In this document: positions 1 through 5,426 of the stretch, one piece after another
How positions within the stretch are numbered: position 1 is the stretch's first letter
Layout of the letters: the number at the start of each line of letters is the position of its first letter
From: Proteobacteria bacterium SPGG2
Lineage (GTDB): Bacteria; Pseudomonadota; Gammaproteobacteria; Acidiferrobacterales; SPGG2
Length of the DNA stretch: 6,219 nucleotides
Assembly: GCA_001643475.1 (NCBI GenBank)
Contig: LXTK01000173.1
Location: 1-6,219, forward strand
Reading direction: 5' to 3'
Notes under the pieces: generated by a model
Seen by the model: only the letters and a program-made list of their open reading frames with translations
Told to the model about the DNA's origin: nothing
Databases searched by the model: none
Program-made: the position numbers and the translations under genes

Positions 1-408
1 ACCCCGATCACAGCGGCAGTCGCAGGTTTCGAGAAACTCGGCCTGAAGCGCATTGTTGTGTTGACCCCATATATCGACGAGGTGAATCAACCCATCCGAC
101 GTTTCCTCGAGGAAAACGGTATCAACGTACTCAGTCTAAATAGCTTCAATCTTGAAGACGATGTAATCATGGGACGCATACCGACCGCGGCGATCTATGC
201 CGCTGCACGAGAAATCGATCGGCCCGATGCCGATGGCATTTTTATTTCGTGTACCGCGATCCGCGCGGTCGACGTGATAGAGCGTTTAGAGCAAGATCTC
301 GGCAAGCCGGTGCTCAGTAGTAATCAAGCGCTGGCGTGGCAGGCCTTGCGACTGGCCGGGTGTCATGATCCGGCGCCAGGTTTCGGCCGTCTGCTGCGGG
401 AGCACTAA
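1..408 (+). CDS. Asp/Glu racemase superfamily protein, EutA / maleate isomerase-like (5' partial)
   Basis: Frame 1 is open from the first base to TAA at 406-408, giving 135 visible residues; the start and about 100-120 N-terminal residues lie left of the window. The visible part looks like the C-terminal half of the maleate cis-trans isomerase / arylmalonate decarboxylase / EutA branch of the Asp/Glu racemase superfamily. A beta strand KRIVVLTPY sits near residue 16, the catalytic-type cysteine is Cys84 in SCTAIRA, and the ending GKPVLSSNQALAWQ is typical. Such enzymes act on an acidic carbon with a pair of cysteines; the first cysteine is outside the window. EutA-like proteins are encoded in ectoine-utilisation clusters, and an ectoine hydrolase gene lies about 0.7 kb away on the other strand, which favours EutA over plain maleate isomerase. 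A GTG at 58 could be mistaken for a start but is internal to the conserved domain. The DUF924 remnant follows 25 nt downstream on the same strand. Confidence 0.85.
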   Translation, partial: TPITAAVAGFEKLGLKRIVVLTPYIDEVNQPIRRFLEENGINVLSLNSFNLEDDVIMGRIPTAAIYAAAREIDRPDADGIFISCTAIRAVDVIERLEQDLGKPVLSSNQALAWQALRLAGCHDPAPGFGRLLREH

Positions 409-433
409 TTGCTACTCTACATCAGGTCATAAA

Positions 434-1053
434 GTGCCTCGACTACAGTCCCATGAACAGATCCTTACCTATTGGTTTGATGATGGTGAGTTGAATTCTC
501 ACCAGCTCGAAAAGCGAATCAGGTTGGGGTTCGAAGCTGGACCTGAGATCGATGCCGAGATCTCTAGGAGGTTTGGTGGGTCTATTATAGATGCCGCAGC
601 GGGACGGCTTGATGGTTGGAAGGAAACGGCTCGTGGTCGACTGGCGCTTATTCTGTTGTTAGATCAGTTCACACGTCATGTGTACCGCAGGAATAAAGAG
701 GCGTTCTCATTCGATGACCTAGCCCTCTCCCTATGTGTTTCCGGAATCGAGGTTGAGCTAGATCGTGATCTATCGATTATAGAACGCGCTTTTTCTATAT
801 GCCCATGCAGCATGCAGAAGACGTGTCGATTCAAGACATTGGGGTGCAAACCTTTCAAAAGCTGTTGGATACCAGTCCGACAGATATTCGACTGCATATT
901 TCCCGCTTTTTCATGTCCGCCCGATCGCATCGCAATATCATCGCGCAATTTGGCCGGTTTTCCCATCGCAATCAGGCCTTGGAACGAAAATGCACGGTCG
1001 ATGAATCTGAACATTTGCTAGTTGGTTTTGTTCCCTTCAGGAGCAAGGGTTGA
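434..1053 (+). pseudogene. DUF924 family protein, interrupted by a -1 frameshift
   Basis: This is a conceptual 206-residue DUF924 (YcgE-like uncharacterised) protein read from GTG at 434 to TGA at 1051-1053, a normal length for the family. The first frame gives QILTYWFDDG near the start and then LALILLLDQFTRHVYR, both strong family signatures. After IERAF (Phe at 791-793, residue 120) the family pattern continues only in the next frame, as FYMPMQHAED and later HRNIIAQFGRFSHRN. The switch falls in a run of five T at 790-794; six T would restore one open frame. Left unrepaired, the first frame runs to a stop at about 1021 with non-family sequence. GTG 434 is chosen because it places the conserved motif about 10 residues from the start and has AGG at 424-426 seven bases upstream; ATG 365 would overlap the previous gene and add unrelated residues. 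The function of DUF924 is unknown. The frameshift may be a true mutation or a homopolymer sequencing error. Confidence 0.85.
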
Positions 1054-1076
1054 TGGCAAGAGTTTGAATCTACGTG

Positions 1077-2246
1077 TTAGTCTTTGACGAACAGCTCGCG
1101 CGGGAAGTTGGCGAGCGTTTCCGATCCCGTCTCTGTCACCCGAAAACATTCACTGATTTCGATTCCCCAGTCATCCATCCAGACGCCGGGAATCATATGT
1201 ATCGTCATATTTGGCTGTAACGTCGTTGTGTCGCCTGGACGTAGACTCAGCGTATGCTCACCCCAGTCTGGCGGGTAGTTAAGCCCGGTTGAATATCCGA
1301 TGCGTGATTCTTTGATGATGCCGTGTTTCTTGATGGTTTCGCGCCAGACTGCTTCGACCTCCTGACACTCAACACCTGGCTTGGCCGCTGCTAGTGCATT
1401 ATTCAGACCTTCCACCACCACTGCTGCTGTATCGGCAAGTTTCTTCGGTGGCTTGCCCAGATGTACGGTACGTGCCATTGGGCAATGATAGTGATGACGC
1501 GCCCCTGCCAGCTCAAGGATGGTTGCCTCCCCGTTAACGAACGGTTGGTCGGTCCAGGTTAAGTGTGGCGTCGAAGTACCAACACCCGTGGGTAACATCG
1601 GACAGAGGCCCGTATAGTCGCCCCCATATTCCTCGGTGCCAGAGATCTTAGCTTGGTATACAGCAGCCGCGGCATCGCATTGACGAACACCAGGGCGCAC
1701 CATATCGACTGCAACCTGCATCGTTTTTTCGATAATGCGAGCGGCTTGCTTCATATATTTTATTTCTTGTGCAGATTTGATAACGCGTACCCAATTCACC
1801 AGCGTTGTTGCGTCCTTGAAATTGGCATTGGGTAAGTTACGTTTCAGCGATTCGTAGCACGCAGCCGTAAAATAGTAACTGTCCATTTCAATGCCGATGC
1901 CTTTCTTGTCCCAGCCTTGTTCCTTGAGAAAATCGGCAACGTAGTCCATGGGATGTTTGATGGGCGTCTGCACATAGTCGTCTGGGTATCCGAGGATATT
2001 GTCGTGATTGAGGAAGGTTGTTACCTTGGCCGCGTTGGCATCCATACCGCGTCCGATCCAGACAGGTTCATCGGAATCTAGCGCCAGTACGACTAATTGG
2101 TGTACGTAGAAAGACCAACCATCGTAACCGGTCAGGTAGTTCATGTTGGCTGGATTGGTGGCCAATAGGACATCGACCCCTTGATCGGCCATGCTTTTCT
2201 TGGTTTTACGAATACGCGCGAGGTATTCGGATTTTTCGAATGCCAC
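1077..2246 (-). CDS. doeA: Ectoine hydrolase DoeA/EutD (M24 creatinase-like fold)
   Basis: This 389-residue protein matches DoeA/EutD along its whole length; the family is about 390-400 residues. DoeA opens the ectoine ring in the cytoplasm to N-acetyl-2,4-diaminobutyrate, the first step of ectoine catabolism, and usually works with deacetylase DoeB/EutE, which is not in this window. The N-terminal creatinase-type domain (about 1-155) carries NYLTGYDGWSFYVHQ (36-50) and GIEMDSYYF (118-126). The C-terminal pita-bread domain carries HLTWTDQP (228-235), YHCPMARTV (253-261), LNYPPDWGEHTLSLRPGD (322-339) and a FVKD end. Positions that bind metal in true M24 peptidases are changed: Glu245 and Pro256 for the two aspartates, Asn323 for the histidine, and Ile352 for the glutamate before PG. 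This fits the metal-independent creatinase/DoeA branch. The start is GTG with GAGGA (complement of 2250-2254) three bases upstream. It converges on the DUF924 remnant and diverges from the HD-domain gene. DddP-type DMSP lyases are relatives but match less well. Confidence 0.9.
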   Translation of the reverse strand: MAFEKSEYLARIRKTKKSMADQGVDVLLATNPANMNYLTGYDGWSFYVHQLVVLALDSDEPVWIGRGMDANAAKVTTFLNHDNILGYPDDYVQTPIKHPMDYVADFLKEQGWDKKGIGIEMDSYYFTAACYESLKRNLPNANFKDATTLVNWVRVIKSAQEIKYMKQAARIIEKTMQVAVDMVRPGVRQCDAAAAVYQAKISGTEEYGGDYTGLCPMLPTGVGTSTPHLTWTDQPFVNGEATILELAGARHHYHCPMARTVHLGKPPKKLADTAAVVVEGLNNALAAAKPGVECQEVEAVWRETIKKHGIIKESRIGYSTGLNYPPDWGEHTLSLRPGDTTTLQPNMTIHMIPGVWMDDWGIEISECFRVTETGSETLANFPRELFVKD

Positions 2247-2383
2247 AAGTCCTCGCTTATCCAGCTATAGGCGGATGCCGGATTATGCCATCGAACGGAT
2301 GCTCCCTCGTAGCCGAGATTGCGTGTCGCGGCGGTAATCGGTACTCTGTGGCGCACATTTCAGAGTGGTTGAGGGCAACGATC
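2247..2383. promoter_or_regulatory. Divergent intergenic region between doeA and the HD-domain gene
   Basis: This 137-nt gap separates two start codons that point away from each other, so it should hold promoters for both. On the minus strand, CATAAT-like (2286-2281) and TATAGC-like (2268-2263) hexamers can be seen, but neither has a good -35 partner at 16-18 nt. I see no clear operator. It holds no credible gene: the long plus-strand open frame that crosses it is an antisense extension into doeA. Confidence 0.4.
2371..2375 (+). promoter_or_regulatory. Ribosome binding site of the HD-domain gene
   Basis: GAGGG lies eight bases before ATG 2384. It decides the start within a much longer open frame that begins at 2018 inside doeA on the opposite strand. 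Confidence 0.65.
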
Positions 2384-2941
2384 ATGGACACTGTGGGTTT
2401 CACGAGCATGGGCGAGGGCACACGTGAGGATTACGCGTTCCTAGGGCAGTTTAGGGGCGAAGATCGTACGCAGATGGCAGACAATCTGCTCTCCTTCCTA
2501 AAGAGACTGGACGGCCCCACGAATGGCCTAAAGATTAATCGCTATCAGCATTCGTTGCAAACAGCCACGCGGGCCTATCGCGATGGCGCGGATGAGGAGA
2601 CTGTAGTGTGCGCTTTGCTACATGATATCGGCGACATGCTGGCACCCGATAACCACAGTCAGATCGCGGCGGCCATATTGCGCCCGTTCATTAGCGAGAA
2701 AAACTATTGGATCGTCTTCCATCACGGTCTTTTCCAAGGCTACTACTACTATCATCATATTGGTAAGGATCGAGACGGGCGCGACCAATTTCGGGACCAT
2801 CCGCACTACCAAGCGTGCGTGGACTTCTGCGAGCGTTGGGATCAATCGTCCTTTGATCCGGATTACGACACCCTTACGCTTGAATTCTTTGAACCCATGG
2901 TTCGACGTCTTTTTGCAGGGGAACCACGCGGTCTTGACTAG
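2384..2941 (+). CDS. HD-domain protein, PhnZ/TmpB-like di-iron oxygenase family
   Basis: This is a 185-residue soluble protein with one HD domain. The six residues expected for a two-metal HD site are present: His56 (YQHSLQTATRA), His80-Asp81 (LLHDIGD), His91 (NHSQIAA), His113 or His114 (FHHG) and Asp153 (WDQSSFDP). The ordering and the 24-residue spacing from His56 to His80 resemble PhnZ, TmpB and myo-inositol oxygenase, which use mixed-valent iron to cleave C-P or C-C bonds; many HD proteins are instead phosphohydrolases. The N-terminus MDTVGFTSMGEGTREDY and the segment HHGLFQGYYYYHH are typical of a widespread subfamily usually annotated only as HD-domain protein. The start is ATG 2384, supported by GAGGG upstream. 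The gene diverges from doeA and its stop lies three bases from the stop of the convergent flavin monooxygenase. A TauD/GBBH-like dioxygenase remnant nearby recalls the TmpA/TmpB pair, but the substrate cannot be read from the sequence. Confidence 0.8.
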   Translation: MDTVGFTSMGEGTREDYAFLGQFRGEDRTQMADNLLSFLKRLDGPTNGLKINRYQHSLQTATRAYRDGADEETVVCALLHDIGDMLAPDNHSQIAAAILRPFISEKNYWIVFHHGLFQGYYYYHHIGKDRDGRDQFRDHPHYQACVDFCERWDQSSFDPDYDTLTLEFFEPMVRRLFAGEPRGLD

Positions 2942-2952
2942 CCGCTAGCGGC
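2941..2952. repeat. Perfect 12-bp palindrome at the convergent stop codons
   Basis: GCCGCTAGCGGC reads the same on both strands. It includes the last base of the HD-gene stop (2939-2941) and the whole TAG stop of the monooxygenase gene (complement of 2945-2947). As RNA it could form a short 4-bp GC hairpin with a 4-nt loop from either strand. No T tract follows on either side, so a role as a bidirectional intrinsic terminator is weak. Confidence 0.5.
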
Positions 2953-3991
2953 GACTAATAGCAGCCTCGGAAGTGCTCGTGAAGTGCGGCATAACCTTGG
3001 TCGCGAAGCGCTCGATCGAAGCCAACGTTTCAATCGGAGTGGCACCAATATTCATGTTTAAATTGATTTCATGAATTCCAAGTTCGGCGTACTGTTGTAG
3101 TTTGTCGACGATTTCTCCTGCGGTACCTACAAGCAGATTCTGGGCTAGTTGTTCTTGCGTTTGCTCATATTGAATCGGCTTGATGGCACCGTTGTGCACT
3201 TCACCCGGTGTGTCGAACACGTTTGTAAAGCGTTGATAGTAGTTGTATGCAAGTCGTTGCTTTTCTTTGGCATCGGCCTGGTCGCGGGCCACGAAACCGA
3301 CTCGCAACATAGAAAATCGTAGCTGCCGACCTACCGGGCCGGCCTCTTCGGCGCCTTTTAGAAATCCTTCTGCTTGTTGTTGTACGAGGTCTTGCGATCC
3401 TTTCAAAGGTGTCGTTTGAACATTGTATCCTTTGCGTGCGCAATGATAGATTGCAGTGGGCGCCAGGGCGGCAATCCAGATGGGTGGGTGGGGTTGTTGC
3501 AATGGGCGCGGCATGATTGTTAGTGAGTCGAATTTGTAATACTTACTATTCCAAGACACTTCTTCGTCGCTCAGCAATGCCTCTAATACCGCGAGTGATT
3601 CATCGAATTTCTCTCGACTTTCCTCAGGCGGGATGCCGAAATGGGTGAATTCGTAGGCAAATGCACCACGGCCCATACCTAGCTGCAAACGGCCATCGGT
3701 CAGAATATCGGCGAGCGCAATTTCACCGGCCAGGCGCTTCATGTCCAGAAACGGCAACACAAGCACCGCAGTAACGATAGGGATATGGCTGGTAACACTC
3801 GCTACTTTCACGGCCAGAAGGAGTGGCGCAGGATTCATGAGAATATTGATGAAATGATGCTCGGGAATAGTAACGCCAACAAATCCAAGCTCTTCGACAA
3901 GCTTGGCTTGTTCAAGCATATCCGCATACAGCTTGGCCGGTGGGTAACTGGTATCAGGATAGTAACAGGAAAGAAAGTGACTAAACTCCAT
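2945..3991 (-). CDS. LLM class flavin-dependent oxidoreductase (luciferase-like monooxygenase)
   Basis: This is a 348-residue bacterial-luciferase-family TIM barrel, normal for two-component FMNH2/F420-type monooxygenases. Features in order are the N-terminal strand MEFSHFLS, GFVGVTIPEHHF with Glu44-His45-His46, LADILTDGRLQLGMGRG (93-109), the insertion FAYEFTHFGIP, then IMPRPLQQPHPPIWIAA (159-175), and a C-terminal LVGTAGEIVDKL (287-298) followed by GIHEINLNMN. The family oxidises organic substrates such as alkanesulfonates, amines or hydrocarbons using reduced flavin from a partner reductase; no reductase gene is in the window and the substrate is unknown. The start at ATG 3991 is chosen because the family begins MEFSHF and GAGAAAGG lies four bases upstream; a TTG 57 nt earlier would overlap the upstream gene. 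It lies 34 nt downstream of the dioxygenase remnant on the same strand, so the two were probably cotranscribed. Confidence 0.9.
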   Translation of the reverse strand: MEFSHFLSCYYPDTSYPPAKLYADMLEQAKLVEELGFVGVTIPEHHFINILMNPAPLLLAVKVASVTSHIPIVTAVLVLPFLDMKRLAGEIALADILTDGRLQLGMGRGAFAYEFTHFGIPPEESREKFDESLAVLEALLSDEEVSWNSKYYKFDSLTIMPRPLQQPHPPIWIAALAPTAIYHCARKGYNVQTTPLKGSQDLVQQQAEGFLKGAEEAGPVGRQLRFSMLRVGFVARDQADAKEKQRLAYNYYQRFTNVFDTPGEVHNGAIKPIQYEQTQEQLAQNLLVGTAGEIVDKLQQYAELGIHEINLNMNIGATPIETLASIERFATKVMPHFTSTSEAAISRR

Positions 3992-4025
3992 GATACCTTT
4001 CTCTCGCAGTAGCGTTAGGTGGAAA

Positions 4026-4374
4026 TCAGACGGCGGCGCCGCTGGCAAGATTCATATCGGCTGCCTCCCGACCGAAACGGCGATAAAGCACACCTAGGCT
4101 GTTGTAGAACTCATCGAGCTCGACGTGGCAGCTACGCATGTATCGCTCAGCGACTGTTGCGTCGAAGGCGATACGGCTATGCATGACCCTTTGGTTATTG
4201 AAGATGAGCACGTCACCTGGTTTAGTAGTTATCTTGAGCCGTTGCTTATCGTCATAGGACGACCTTGCGCCCATTCGGGGCGACACTGGAGATCTTGAAT
4301 CGGTCAGGAGGGGTTTTCTCGGTCACCGCCGGTGGGGTCCGCGTACTTTCAGGCCTAGTCTGCTTAGTGCTCAC
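4026..4374 (-). pseudogene. TauD/GBBH-like 2-oxoglutarate dioxygenase, internally deleted remnant
   Basis: Two pieces of one gene lie in different frames. The N-terminal piece reads from GTG 4374 for 40 codons to TGA at 4254-4252 and includes DRFKISSVAPNGRKVVL, like the start of the N-terminal domain of gamma-butyrobetaine-hydroxylase-type dioxygenases, which continues into a W-DG strand. The C-terminal piece is in another frame and ends at 4026. It carries KPGDVLIFNNQRVMHSR, with the last iron-binding His and the 2-oxoglutarate-binding Arg, then ERYMRSCHVELDEF. Full-length relatives have about 370-400 residues, so some 250-280 residues are absent, including the HxD pair of iron ligands. The protein cannot be an active oxygenase as read. 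The junction falls near 4245-4265. No clear ribosome binding site precedes GTG 4374, so the exact start is uncertain. The flavin monooxygenase follows 34 nt downstream. TmpA, carnitine-pathway and other GBBH relatives cannot be told apart from the remnant. Confidence 0.75.
4249..4262. repeat. Short inverted repeat at the dioxygenase deletion junction
   Basis: TCGTC and GACGA are perfect reverse complements around a 4-base spacer (ATAG on the plus strand). The repeat sits where the N-terminal and C-terminal pieces of the broken dioxygenase meet. Arms of five bases are short enough to arise by chance. Confidence 0.4.
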
Positions 4375-4461
4375 AGGCGGATGGACGAAACCGATGATAC
4401 CATAAGTTGTCTATTATGTTACATCATTCCGCAACCGAAACGATAGAGCAAGGAGAACAGA
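4375..4461. promoter_or_regulatory. Divergent spacer between the dioxygenase remnant and the DUF547 gene
   Basis: This 87-nt region lies between two divergent starts and is AT-richer than its surroundings around 4400-4425. TATTAT at 4412-4417 could be a -10 element for the DUF547 gene, and its complement gives CATAAT (4418-4413) for the opposite gene. Neither has a convincing -35 partner, so the promoter call is tentative. A strong AAGGAG ribosome binding site at 4450-4455 serves the DUF547 gene. Confidence 0.35.
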
Positions 4462-5373
4462 ATGACAAAAATCTACCTTCGAGGGGTCATATTATTGTAT
4501 TTATTGGCCCAGGCTCTGATAACCGTTGACGCTATCGCAGCGCACGGCATCGGCGCACCGAAGGCGAAGCTCTGGGAGAAATGGACTGCTCATGACCCGG
4601 CCGCGACGTCGAAACTTGATCACAGCGCCTGGGGGCAATTTCTAAAAAAGTACGTACGTCCCCACGCTAGCGGCGTGAACCGCATCGCGTATGCGAAGGT
4701 AGAAGATGCAGATAGAAGAAAGCTAGACAGTTACATAGGGCAACTTGCAGAAACCCCGATCAGCCGTTTTAGCCGCGATGAACAATTTGCCTATTGGGTC
4801 AATCTGTACAATGCGCTTACGATCAAAGTAATACTGGATGCGTACCCGGTGGATAGCATTCGCGATATCAGGTCGGGGCTTTTCTCAGCGGGTCCATGGG
4901 ACAAGAGATTGATTGCTGTCGAAGGTGAACAACACACACTGAATGATATTGAGCACCGCATATTACGGCCGATCTGGAAAGATCCGCGGGTCCACTATGC
5001 TGTGAACTGTGCCTCTATCAGCTGTCCCAATCTGCAACCCGTGCCGTTTAGAGGCGCCACCAGAGATGTTCTGCTGGACAAAGCTGCGCGTGAATTTATA
5101 AATCACCCACGAGGTGCCCGCGTAGACCGGGGCCGGCTCGTCGTGGCCAGCATATACGTCTGGTTCCAGGAGGATTTCGGGAACAGCGACAAAGGGGTGA
5201 TCGAGCATCTGCGCCGGTACGCCAGCCCTAAACTTTCGGATTCGCTATCCAGCGTCATGCGAATCGCCGACGATCGTTACGACTGGACGCTCAATGATGT
5301 TGGTGCATCTACCGTGGTGCAGGAAACACAACAAAGAAGGCGGCGCGGTAGTTTTTACGGGCAATCGCGATGA
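4462..5373 (+). CDS. Exported DUF547 domain protein
   Basis: This 303-residue protein starts at ATG 4462 with AAGGAG six bases upstream. Residues 1-27 form a signal peptide: Lys3 and Arg7, a hydrophobic core at about 8-22, and an A-x-A site at Ala24-Ile25-Ala26, so the mature protein is likely periplasmic. The DUF547 domain spans about 65-265. It shows NRIAYAKV (73-80), FAYWVNLYNALTIKVILDAYP (109-129), WDKRLIAVEGEQHTLNDIEH (146-165), and VHYAVNCASISCPNLQPVPF (177-196) with Cys183, Cys188 and conserved His178. The biochemical role of DUF547 is not established; the Cys/His pattern and papain-like suggestions for the family hint at an enzyme. After the usual domain end near RYDWTLND the protein has a polar tail of about 24 residues with QQRRRR at 290-295, not part of the domain as I know it. 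The GT-C gene begins 51 nt downstream and may be cotranscribed. Confidence 0.9.
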   Translation: MTKIYLRGVILLYLLAQALITVDAIAAHGIGAPKAKLWEKWTAHDPAATSKLDHSAWGQFLKKYVRPHASGVNRIAYAKVEDADRRKLDSYIGQLAETPISRFSRDEQFAYWVNLYNALTIKVILDAYPVDSIRDIRSGLFSAGPWDKRLIAVEGEQHTLNDIEHRILRPIWKDPRVHYAVNCASISCPNLQPVPFRGATRDVLLDKAAREFINHPRGARVDRGRLVVASIYVWFQEDFGNSDKGVIEHLRRYASPKLSDSLSSVMRIADDRYDWTLNDVGASTVVQETQQRRRRGSFYGQSR

Positions 5374-5394
5374 GTGAGTGGTGTCGTCGGGTTG

Positions 5395-5426
5395 ACGTGA
5401 TCATAGCGTGAAGCCAACGTGATCAT
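5395..5426. repeat. Two 10-bp direct repeats 22 bp apart
   Basis: ACGTGATCAT occurs at 5395-5404 and again at 5417-5426, a period of 22 bp, close to two helical turns. Each copy contains the palindrome TGATCA. The second copy includes the first two bases of the likely start codon of the glycosyltransferase gene. This arrangement would suit a paired protein-binding site, but no regulator gene is visible and chance is possible. Confidence 0.5.

Noticed and set aside
365..433. ATG 365 as the start of the DUF924 gene.
   Set aside because: It overlaps the end of the EutA-like gene and adds 23 residues unlike the family; GTG 434 gives the normal N-terminus.
676..1014. A 112-codon minus-strand open frame opposite the DUF924 remnant.
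   Set aside because: The plus strand carries clear DUF924 motifs in both frames here; the antisense translation shows no recognisable domain.
2018..2383. A plus-strand open frame that extends the HD-domain gene upstream to 2018.
   Set aside because: It runs antisense through the start of doeA and its translation has no domain character. The HD family begins at MDTVGF with a ribosome binding site just upstream.
2358..2400. TCAGAGTGGTTGAGGGCAACG resembles the D-arm of a serine or leucine tRNA.
   Set aside because: The following bases do not form an anticodon stem, there is no T-arm or matching acceptor stem, and the region runs into the HD coding sequence.
3992..4048. TTG 4048 as the start of the flavin monooxygenase.
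   Set aside because: It overlaps the end of the dioxygenase remnant and adds 19 residues before the conserved MEFSHF start, which has its own ribosome binding site.
4324..4334. CACCGCCGGTG, a near-perfect palindrome that might be an operator or terminator.
   Set aside because: It lies inside the N-terminal coding piece of the dioxygenase remnant, has only 5-bp arms, and has no flanking T tract.
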